Assembly (NCBI GenBank): GCA_963579925.1
Contig: CAUZJA010000154.1
Span: forward strand, 1 to 6,712
Source: UBA1151 sp963579925
Lineage (GTDB): Bacteria; Chloroflexota; Dehalococcoidia; Lucifugimonadales; Lucifugimonadaceae
Direction: 5' to 3'
Length of the DNA stretch: 6,712 nucleotides
The notes beneath the pieces are model-generated. The model searched no databases and had not been told where the DNA came from. It was given only the letters and a program-made list of their open reading frames with translations. The translations under genes were made by a program, and so were the position numbers. Below, piece after piece: positions 1 to 5,457 of the stretch (positions are counted from its first letter, which is position 1; the number at the start of each line of letters is the position of its first letter).

Positions 1-415
1 AAGCTGGATAAGAGACAAATATTCCAAGCAAGAGCATGTCGATCAACATGGCTCCGAATCGTATCCAGAACCCGGCGAGGTCATCGCCCCCCCAGTTCGC
101 TTCCTGGGTGACGCCTGTGGTTTGATCCAGTGGCAGCCCACACTGATAACAGAACGTCGCTCCGGGTTCGTTTGCCCTGCTACACCGAGGGCAAGTTAGA
201 GAGGTGATGGATGATGAACCCCTTGTCATCGCGGGATTTAGATCTGAACTCTTGAGCGAGGCCCCACAATCACCACAGTATCTAGCGCTGCCGTGATTCG
301 CTGTTCCACACCTTTCACAATAGGTCTGAAGTTGGACGCCACAATACGTACAAAACAATGCACCTGGTTCTGTTATCTGGGCGCACTGTTTGCATCTTGT
401 GGGGTTCGATTGCAT
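1..415 (-). CDS. Triple zinc-ribbon RDD-family membrane protein (5' part, runs off left edge)
   Basis: Reading the minus strand from an ATG at 415 gives 138 codons with no stop before the window edge. Six CxxC knuckles form three zinc ribbons: C8/C11 with C22/C25, C33/C36 with C47/C50, and C75/C78 with C89/C92. The first two together resemble a double zinc ribbon (DZR). A short polar linker follows, and from about residue 112 the protein enters an RDD-type domain start (AGFWIRFGAMLIDMLLLGIF) with the family's Arg (R119) and first Asp (D126) on a hydrophobic helix. RDD proteins are small integral membrane proteins of mostly unclear function, some linked to ion or solute transport; a cytosolic zinc-ribbon head is a common arrangement. 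The start lies 26 bp after the upstream dehydratase stop, so co-transcription is possible. No strong Shine-Dalgarno is seen; a GTG four codons upstream is an alternative start. The membrane part is missing. Confidence 0.88.
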   Translation of the reverse strand, partial: MQSNPTRCKQCAQITEPGALFCTYCGVQLQTYCERCGTANHGSARYCGDCGASLKSSDLNPAMTRGSSSITSLTCPRCSRANEPGATFCYQCGLPLDQTTGVTQEANWGGDDLAGFWIRFGAMLIDMLLLGIFVSYPA

Positions 416-441
416 GATTCGCCGCACTCTATTGCATGTTT

Positions 442-1602
442 TTACGCGTTCGTATACGAACCGTCGCGGCGGAGTAGCCGATTCGGTTCCCAGGGCTTGA
501 ACTTGTAGGCTTTGAGAGCGTCTTCGTTGACGTCTACGCCAAGGCCCGGCTCCGTGGGAACCGGGTACATGGCACCTTCTAGCTCTATCTGATGCGGGAA
601 TATGTCTGTGTTCGACCGGCCATCGTCGCCAAGCACCTTTGCCTTTGCCTCTTGCCACGCAAAGTTGGGGACCGCTGCGCCGAGGTGAATTGATGCTGCG
701 GCACACACGGGGCCAAGCGGATTGTGCGGCATGAGGTCAATGTAGTGCGCTTCTGCCCAGCCAGCCACTTTCATCGCTTCGGTGAATCCGCCGACGTTGC
801 AGATGTCGACGCGGACGAAGTTAGTCAGGCCGCGCTCTATGAACGGCAGGAACTGCCACTTTGAAGAGAACTCCTCGCCAATGGCGAATGGAATGTCAAC
901 CATCGTGCGCAACGCCTCATATGCTTCTGGCGACTCATCACGGATCGGCTCTTCAATGAAATCGAGCGTCCCCGCCGGCATCTTGTTCATGAACGATACT
1001 GATTCCGCCACGCTCAGCCGGTGGTGGTAGTCCACGCCCAGCACGACCGTGTCACCCAGCTCCTGCCGCGCTTTCGTGAACCACTTCGCGGTCATGCCGA
1101 TCGACTCACGTGGCTCAAATATGGATTCATCGTCGTTATCTGTGTTGCGAGCAAACGACAGCCGCATCGCTTGCCAGCCATCGTCTATCAACAACTGCGC
1201 TTCCTCGATCATCTTGTCACCGGGAGGCGCAATCGTAGTCGCGAATGCTGGCACGAAGTCGCGCTGCTTGCCGCCCAGAAGCTCGTATACGGGAACGCCA
1301 AGCGCCTTGCCCTTGATGTCATGCAGCGCAATATCGATAGCCGAAATCGCAGCGGTCAGGACTCTTCCGCCCTCGAAATACTGACTTCGATACATCTCCT
1401 GCCACGCTCGACCAATCTTCATCGGGTCGCTACCAACCAGGAAGTTGGCGTAATGCTTTACCGCACCCTCAACCGCCAGTTCACGGCCGGAAAGTCCAGA
1501 TTCGCCCCAGCCGTAGATGCCAGAGTCGGTCTCTACCTTCACCAGCATCTGGTTTCGACGTCCCACCCAGATTGGATAAGGCTTGATGTCTGTGATCTTC
1601 AT
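442..1602 (-). CDS. Enolase-superfamily dehydratase, galactonate dehydratase (DgoD)-like
   Basis: This 386-residue protein has the full two-domain fold of the mandelate racemase/muconate lactonizing superfamily: a capping domain (about 1-115) and a TIM-like barrel. Aligned from memory with E. coli DgoD, every key residue is present at the same spacing: metal ligands D191, E217 (FIEEP) and E243 (IGEE), the H293-D266 dyad (MPHNPLGP and RVDICNVGG), and H193, the second catalytic His. The likely reaction is Mg-dependent dehydration of a sugar acid to a 2-keto-3-deoxy acid in the cytosol; galactonate is only a guess, since substrate cannot be read from these residues. The end of barrel strand 2 has Arg (AMRLSF) where many relatives have Lys. 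The ATG at 1602 is preferred over the longer frame from 1689 because MKITDIKPYP is the family N-terminus and GGAG lies 8 nt upstream. No aldolase or sugar kinase is adjacent. Confidence 0.93.
   Translation of the reverse strand: MKITDIKPYPIWVGRRNQMLVKVETDSGIYGWGESGLSGRELAVEGAVKHYANFLVGSDPMKIGRAWQEMYRSQYFEGGRVLTAAISAIDIALHDIKGKALGVPVYELLGGKQRDFVPAFATTIAPPGDKMIEEAQLLIDDGWQAMRLSFARNTDNDDESIFEPRESIGMTAKWFTKARQELGDTVVLGVDYHHRLSVAESVSFMNKMPAGTLDFIEEPIRDESPEAYEALRTMVDIPFAIGEEFSSKWQFLPFIERGLTNFVRVDICNVGGFTEAMKVAGWAEAHYIDLMPHNPLGPVCAAASIHLGAAVPNFAWQEAKAKVLGDDGRSNTDIFPHQIELEGAMYPVPTEPGLGVDVNEDALKAYKFKPWEPNRLLRRDGSYTNA
448..461. promoter_or_regulatory. Perfect 14-bp palindrome upstream of the zinc-ribbon gene
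   Basis: GTTCGTATACGAAC is its own reverse complement. It lies in the last codons of the DgoD-like gene and ends 32 bp before the zinc-ribbon RDD start at 415, where an operator for that gene would sit. It is also plain coding sequence (Ser-Tyr-Thr-Asn), so its role is uncertain. Confidence 0.28.
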
Positions 1603-1610
1603 TGCGTGGT

Positions 1611-1614
1611 CTCC
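1611..1614 (-). promoter_or_regulatory. Shine-Dalgarno fixing the DgoD-like start
   Basis: On the minus strand GGAG is followed by an 8-nt spacer and then the ATG at 1602. This supports the shorter protein; the upstream in-frame ATG at 1689 would add 29 residues unlike the family. Confidence 0.55.
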
Positions 1615-1682
1615 GGTGTGGGTGGTGAGTAACGGGATGATGTTCAGGAGCGGTATGTTCGCATAGACGTTGCCGTTGAGTG

Positions 1683-1709
1683 GCGCCATGAGAGGGAGCG
1701 CGCCATGAG
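1683..1709. repeat. Direct repeat GCGCCATGAG x2, 17-bp period
   Basis: Two exact copies of the 10-mer GCGCCATGAG occupy 1683-1692 and 1700-1709 in the divergent region between the DgoD-like gene and the plus-strand membrane-protein gene. A small inverted repeat (GTGAC at 1709-1713, GTCAC at 1722-1726) follows directly. They could be regulator half-sites, but no regulator gene is nearby and chance is not excluded. Confidence 0.3.
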
Positions 1710-1741
1710 TGACAGCCCTCAGTCACGCCGCGACGTTACCC

Positions 1742-1769
1742 TCCTAGTCTCAGATTGCCCAAACTAGGA
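1742..1769. promoter_or_regulatory. Inverted repeat, candidate operator in divergent intergenic region
   Basis: Perfect 7-bp arms TCCTAGT (1742-1748) and ACTAGGA (1763-1769) are separated by 14 bp, so the half-sites are 21 bp apart, two helical turns, on one DNA face. The site is 50 bp upstream of the plus-strand ATG at 1819 and 140 bp upstream of the DgoD-like ATG. No convincing -35/-10 pair was found for either direction. Confidence 0.3.
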
Positions 1770-1806
1770 CGATTTACTTACTGATATTTCGTGACGTGTG
1801 CGAACC

Positions 1807-1813
1807 GGGGAGG
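1807..1813 (+). promoter_or_regulatory. Strong Shine-Dalgarno for the plus-strand gene
   Basis: GGGGAGG sits 5 nt before the ATG at 1819, the best ribosome-binding site in the window. It selects 1819 rather than the GTG at 1791, which lies in a different frame, and so reveals the frameshift in this gene. Confidence 0.6.
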
Positions 1814-1818
1814 ATCCG

Positions 1819-2384
1819 ATGTCACTGGCAAATCGAAAGTTGTACATGAGGCTGTTATTTCCGCTAGCCGCGTTAATCGCCGCGTTGTGCTGATTTCCAT
1901 GAACAGCACAACGGACGCCAACTACTTCGAATCTCGGATGTCCGTTACTTTCGACAGTCGCCTCGATATTCCAATGCCGTCCAAACCGGTTGCGAAGATC
2001 AGCTCCAACTCATCCTCGGCAGACAGTGACTTCCTCGGCAACAACATCGATCAAGTTACATTTCAATTCACCGCACCATTTGCGACCGAGATATCAGAGA
2101 ACGGTAAGACCATCACATTCCTCGCCAGAGACCGCAATGATTCCACCACGGAATCGTTTGTAGCGGCAACGGCGAGTCGGTTTGTTGCGGGGCGGCCTGA
2201 ACTGGCCCTCTTCTCAACTCCTACGACCACCGTTCAGCTGGCTGGCGTCGAAACCGCCGGTATGAACATCGGGCAGTCGGTAATTGGCCTGCTTCTGATC
2301 ATAGTGCTCGCCGTATTCGCTGCCGCATCCCGGTCAATAGCGATGCCGATACGTGTCCGCGCATCAGGGGAGACCGCTACCTAG
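1819..2384 (+). CDS. Uncharacterised protein with two membrane segments, apparent frameshift
   Basis: I do not recognise this family. A strong ribosome-binding site leads into an ATG whose frame encodes MSLANRKLYMRLLFPLAALI, a textbook signal-anchor start, but it meets TGA at 1891. The frame continuing to TAG at 2382-2384 overlaps it. Restoring one base after 1884 joins them as a hydrophobic run (LLFPLAALIAAxVLIS), giving 188 residues. The middle (about 27-150) is polar, rich in Ser/Thr/Asn and beta-like. A second hydrophobic helix follows (VIGLLLIIVLAVFAAA, about 155-170), then a short Arg-containing tail. The likely topology is N-in, an extracytoplasmic domain of about 120 residues, and C-in. 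The gene is convergent with the downstream dehydratase; their TAG stops share the CTAG at 2381-2384. If the frameshift is real, the protein would have to start internally (ATG 1899) and lose its first membrane segment. Confidence 0.6.
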
Positions 2385-3547
2385 CCTCTCGGGATGATCT
2401 GAGACTCTAGGATCTCCATCCCAAACCCCGGCGAGTCTGTTGGGGTGATCTTTCCATCCGCAGGCATCACCATGCCGGGGATGGGGCGAACCTCATCCAG
2501 CGGAATTCCGGGAGCGGTTCCCAGCCAGTATTCGGCCATTGATGCCTCTGGCATCGCATATGAGAAGTGCTGCCCCCACGGGGTATTAGCTCCGCCGTGT
2601 GGAACAGTCTTGAGGCCAAATGCCTGAGCCAGCGTGTAGACCTTGATCGCTTCAGATAGTCCACCACACCAACTCAGATCAGGCTGCACAACGTCCACTG
2701 CCCGATGCTCAATGAGCTGCCGGAACGGGATTCGCGTGTGGTGATCCTCACCCGTGGCAATTGGGATCCATGTGATGGCGTTCTTGAGAGCGATATGACC
2801 CTCAATGTCCTCAGGGATCAGCGGCTCCTCCAGCCATCGCAACTCGTACGGCCGTAGCCGCTCAGCCAGGCGGATAGTGAACTCAACGTCGTATGACATC
2901 ACCGGATTGATCATCAGCTCGTGATCAGGGCCTACAGCATCGCGGGCTGATGCCACTTTCTCTTCGACCAGGTTGATTCCCTTAATGCCCATCTCGAAGT
3001 GTGCGGGATTGGTGATCTTGAACGCGGTGAACCCTAGTTCCTGCGACCAGTCAAGGTCATCACCCGTTGCGTAGAGCGATATGGCATCGCGGCTGGGGCC
3101 TCCGATAAGGCGCCATACGGGCTGGTCCATCACTTTGCCCTTGAGATCCCAGAGTGCGATGTCGATGCCGCTCATCGCTACGGCCGATAGTCCAAGCGAA
3201 CCAAAGCGCTTGGTTGAACGCCACATCAGGTCGTTCAGATATTCGGTGGCAAGCGCGTCTCGGCCTTCGAGCAGGGGAGCGAAGTGGCTGGAAATGAGTG
3301 CCTCAACCGGCTCGCCGAAGCTGCATCTGCCCAGCCCCCACATGCCGTTGTCGGCAACCACTTGAACCCAGACTTCTCGGCCGCCAAATCCCGGAATGCC
3401 ACCTGGGACGTTCTCCCGCCACTCCGGGTACATGCCCATTGGCGAACCACGTGGCGCAGTTTCATTCCAGCTTGGCCGACGCTCTTTGGAGCGCGGCGGG
3501 ATTGCCGGGATGTCCAGATCTACGACTCTCACATGCTTGATCTTCAT
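2381..3547 (-). CDS. Enolase-superfamily dehydratase, L-rhamnonate dehydratase-like, altered metal ligand
   Basis: This intact 388-residue protein has a capping domain (1-150) and a barrel. It resembles L-rhamnonate dehydratase (RhmD) through SGIDIALWDLKGK, LYATG (158-162), PDLSWCGGL and VPHGG. Catalytic H317 and its partner D290 are present, as are metal ligands E240 (WLEEP) and E267 (TGEDHH). The first ligand, Asp in RhmD (LMLDCWMS), is Asn here: N214 in LMINPVMS, codon AAT. Lys177 ends barrel strand 2. The expected reaction is Mg-dependent dehydration of an acid sugar to a 2-keto-3-deoxy acid; the Asn could alter metal affinity or substrate, and the true substrate is unknown. The ATG at 3547 begins a family-like N-terminus (MKIKHVRVVD) but has no clear Shine-Dalgarno. 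It follows the double-receiver gene by 48 bp on the same strand. Confidence 0.92.
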   Translation of the reverse strand: MKIKHVRVVDLDIPAIPPRSKERRPSWNETAPRGSPMGMYPEWRENVPGGIPGFGGREVWVQVVADNGMWGLGRCSFGEPVEALISSHFAPLLEGRDALATEYLNDLMWRSTKRFGSLGLSAVAMSGIDIALWDLKGKVMDQPVWRLIGGPSRDAISLYATGDDLDWSQELGFTAFKITNPAHFEMGIKGINLVEEKVASARDAVGPDHELMINPVMSYDVEFTIRLAERLRPYELRWLEEPLIPEDIEGHIALKNAITWIPIATGEDHHTRIPFRQLIEHRAVDVVQPDLSWCGGLSEAIKVYTLAQAFGLKTVPHGGANTPWGQHFSYAMPEASMAEYWLGTAPGIPLDEVRPIPGMVMPADGKITPTDSPGFGMEILESQIIPRG

Positions 3548-3556
3548 TGCTGAAAG

Positions 3557-3585
3557 ATCGTGACGGCCAGAGTCGCCTGAGTCAA
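3557..3585 (-). promoter_or_regulatory. Weak candidate promoter for the RhmD-like gene (possibly leaderless)
   Basis: On the minus strand TTGACT (3585-3580, 5/6 match to -35) is followed by a 17-bp spacer and CACGAT (3562-3557, 3/6 match to -10). Initiation about 7 nt further would fall at or within a few bases of the ATG at 3547. That would agree with the missing Shine-Dalgarno, but the -10 is poor. Confidence 0.22.
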
Positions 3586-3595
3586 CCCAATGAGG

Positions 3596-4411
3596 CTAGG
3601 CGGTGCGCCTGCGCTTCTTCTTGCGCTTGCTCACACGATCCATTGCACGGGCGTGCGCTCGCTCAAGTTGGGCACTGAGAGCTCTTGCAGACTTCACCGC
3701 CCGTTTGACGCGGTGCTGAATATCTCCAGCGTGCCATGGCTTTGGGACAAAGTCCCGGGCACCAATGCTCATGCAATTCTCAATGATGTTTCTGTCCGTA
3801 TCGCCCGTGACCATGATCACAGAGGTCTTCCGAATCTCCTGGTTGCCCTTGATGGTGCGCAACACCTGAATTCCGTTCAGCCGAGGCAACGTGAGGTCCA
3901 AGAGGACAACATCTGGCTTGTGTTCAAGAACCATTGCTTCAACGGCACCGCCATCCACGGCCTCGATAGTCCTATACCCGGCGCGTTGCATGCAATCGAC
4001 GAGCGGGAGACGGGCGTACTTTTCATCCTCCGCGACAAGAATCAGAGCCGTGTCAGGATCTTCTGGAGGCGGTGGGATTATCGCAACCGGAATGATGTCT
4101 GGCACTTTAAACTTGCCAGACGGCTTGAAGTCGATGACCTTCTTTTCGGCAGTGTCTTTCTTGCTGGGAACGAAGACCTCTCGACCGCTCGACGACTCGC
4201 CATCAATAGGTGGCAAGGGGGCCGGTGGTTCAGGCGCTGCTTCCGGAGGCGCAGCTTCTTCTTCCGCCACGTCCTCATCGTCATCATCAATGAACATTGA
4301 AAGATCAGGGTCAGCTGCCGAAGAAGCCGCTGCAACTGACAAAGCGGCCGCGTCTGGCCCCATTGTTGATCGGGATCTCTCTACGTCACCCATCGCGAAT
4401 TTGACGCGCAT
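3596..4411 (-). CDS. Double-receiver protein B, C-terminal part: acidic linker plus second receiver
   Basis: The open frame gives 271 residues, but its first Met is internal to a receiver domain: the codons upstream in this frame read YILKPWQDGQIE, the end of the receiver encoded just upstream. It is therefore the C-terminal part of a protein of about 383 residues broken near 4449. Residues 18-120 of the fragment are low complexity: an Ala-rich stretch, an acidic run (IDDDDEDVAEEE) and a Pro-rich stretch, probably a disordered tether. A complete receiver follows (about 122-240): acidic pair E128/D129, phospho-acceptor D172 (LLDLTLP), T202, and K224 in VPKPW. The tail is very basic (SKRKKKRRRTA). 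There is no DNA-binding or enzymatic output domain. The strongly basic end might bind nucleic acid, membrane or a partner; that is inference. Confidence 0.88.
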   Translation of the reverse strand: MRVKFAMGDVERSRSTMGPDAAALSVAAASSAADPDLSMFIDDDDEDVAEEEAAPPEAAPEPPAPLPPIDGESSSGREVFVPSKKDTAEKKVIDFKPSGKFKVPDIIPVAIIPPPPEDPDTALILVAEDEKYARLPLVDCMQRAGYRTIEAVDGGAVEAMVLEHKPDVVLLDLTLPRLNGIQVLRTIKGNQEIRKTSVIMVTGDTDRNIIENCMSIGARDFVPKPWHAGDIQHRVKRAVKSARALSAQLERAHARAMDRVSKRKKKRRRTA

Positions 4412-4437
4412 CTCAATTTGGCCGTCTTGCCACGGCT

Positions 4438-4746
4438 TCAGAATATAATGGTGACATCAAGCTCTTCAGCTCTGTCACGGTCAGACGGGCGACCGCGTAC
4501 TGACACGATGATCACGCAAGTGGTCATTACGATAGGGTCCTGACGAATAATCGAAAGGACTTCCAGACCACCTAGCTCTGGCATTTCCAGATCTAGCAGC
4601 AGGATGTCTGGTCGCTGTTGCGCAACCATATCTAGTGTTGACGGACCGTCCTCTGCAAAGAGAACTTCATGCCCCTCGGCTTCCAGAAGGCGCTGAATAG
4701 CGTCTCTGATCTCCGGGTCGTCATCTGCAACCAGGATTCTCCCCAT
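4438..4746 (-). CDS. Double-receiver protein B, N-terminal part: first receiver, frameshifted
   Basis: The ATG at 4746 starts MGRILVADDDPEIRDAIQRL, a typical receiver, with acidic residues D8-D10, phospho-acceptor D52 (LLDLEMP) and S82 in the switch position. The frame collapses after T99 and stops at 4438. One base back, the sequence reads YILKPWQDGQIEMRVK, the missing last strand and helix with the invariant Lys (K104 once restored). Protein A has YINKPWMDGEIELRVK at the same residues. So this is the first 99 residues of protein B, not a free-standing truncated receiver. A missing G (giving Asp) or a missing C from CCC (giving His) would both repair it. The gene starts 59 bp after protein A's stop; only a weak TGAG precedes the ATG. 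Confidence 0.88.
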   Translation of the reverse strand: MGRILVADDDPEIRDAIQRLLEAEGHEVLFAEDGPSTLDMVAQQRPDILLLDLEMPELGGLEVLSIIRQDPIVMTTCVIIVSVRGRPSDRDRAEELDVTIIF

Positions 4747-4805
4747 ATATGTACTCAGGTTTGTCCCTGCCCATGAGACTTACCCAATCCCCCCTGTTCT
4801 CCTAT

Positions 4806-5429
4806 TTATGCTGCTTCAGTTGATTTCCGATTAGCGCGTTCGTCACCGCTACCTAGCGGCTTTTTTTGCGTCGGCCTCGCCGAACTCCCACGATGGCCCA
4901 CTACAGTCGATCTGGAAGATACGCCCAGTCGGCGTTTCGCCCTGTTCACGGCTCGTTCCGCCTGCTGCATGCGTGCTCGTGAGGCTTTGAACGCTCTTAG
5001 CACTCTGTTTTGCAGATCACCGGTATGCCATGGCTTGATGATCATATCTCTGGCACCCAGAGTCATTGCGGCTGAGTACGCATCCTGACCTGCCGTCGCA
5101 CTGGTCATGATTACGGAGGTCATCCGGGTTTGCGGATTCCCTTTGAGTTCCCGCAACAATTGATATCCGTCCCGACGTGGCATGTCCGTGTCCAACACCA
5201 CCACATCTGGCTTGTCAGCGGCAACCCACTTGATGACATATTCGGTGCGATCTTCGTTGAGCACGATGTAGCCAGACATCTCAAGAGCCACCTTGAACTT
5301 GCTCTGCTCTTCCTCATCGGTATCAACGACCAACACTCTGGCATCACCGCGGTCAGGTGGCTTGGACCACGTACTCTCTTCAGTGGCGGCCTCGCCGGTA
5401 TTCGCGTCAACTTCCGTTATCATGCCCAC
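4806..5429 (-). CDS. Double-receiver protein A, C-terminal part: second receiver
   Basis: The longest open frame begins at a GTG (5429), but that Val is part of a continuing sequence, KLNHETGRWVGMITEV, encoded upstream in the same frame and matching the end of a beta-rich domain. This is therefore the C-terminal portion of a protein of about 493 residues. The receiver spans fragment residues 28-148: phospho-acceptor D80 (VVVLDTDMP), S110 at the switch position and K132 (IIKPW). The acidic pair is unusual: DTD (36-38) where DD or ED is normal, so Thr takes the place of the main metal-binding Asp. A helix (RARMQQAERAVNRAKRRL) and a basic, low-complexity tail follow. The tail crosses an A7 run (4861-4867), so its last 20 or so residues depend on that run being correct. 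There is no output domain. Confidence 0.87.
   Translation of the reverse strand: MGMITEVDANTGEAATEESTWSKPPDRGDARVLVVDTDEEEQSKFKVALEMSGYIVLNEDRTEYVIKWVAADKPDVVVLDTDMPRRDGYQLLRELKGNPQTRMTSVIMTSATAGQDAYSAAMTLGARDMIIKPWHTGDLQNRVLRAFKASRARMQQAERAVNRAKRRLGVSSRSTVVGHRGSSARPTQKKPLGSGDERANRKSTEAA
4846..4867 (+). terminator. Terminator-like hairpin with T7, antisense to the end of protein A gene
   Basis: On the plus strand CCGCT-ACCT-AGCGG forms a 5-bp GC-rich stem with a 4-nt loop, followed by C and seven T. It has the form of an intrinsic terminator, but only for plus-strand transcripts, and no plus-strand gene ends nearby. It lies inside minus-strand coding DNA. It could stop antisense transcription, or be chance. 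Confidence 0.25.
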
Positions 5430-5457
5430 CCAGCGACCGGTTTCGTGGTTGAGCTTT

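Noticed and set aside
1021..1632. 203-codon plus-strand open frame
   Set aside because: It lies entirely opposite the DgoD-like gene, whose protein is unmistakable; the translation shows no domain.
1603..1689. 29-residue N-terminal extension of the DgoD-like enzyme from the ATG at 1689
   Set aside because: The extension is unlike the family, whereas the ATG at 1602 has a Shine-Dalgarno and the usual N-terminus.
1791..1899. GTG start at 1791 for the plus-strand gene
   Set aside because: It has no ribosome site and encodes a non-hydrophobic, unlikely N-terminus; the strong site at 1807-1813 points to 1819 in another frame.
3590..4300. 236-codon plus-strand open frame
   Set aside because: Antisense to the second receiver and linker of protein B; composition is not protein-like and no ribosome site is seen.
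2373..4857. 13-bp identical sequence ACCGCTACCTAGC at 2373-2385 and 4845-4857
   Set aside because: One short match in a 6.7-kb window is compatible with chance and the contexts differ.
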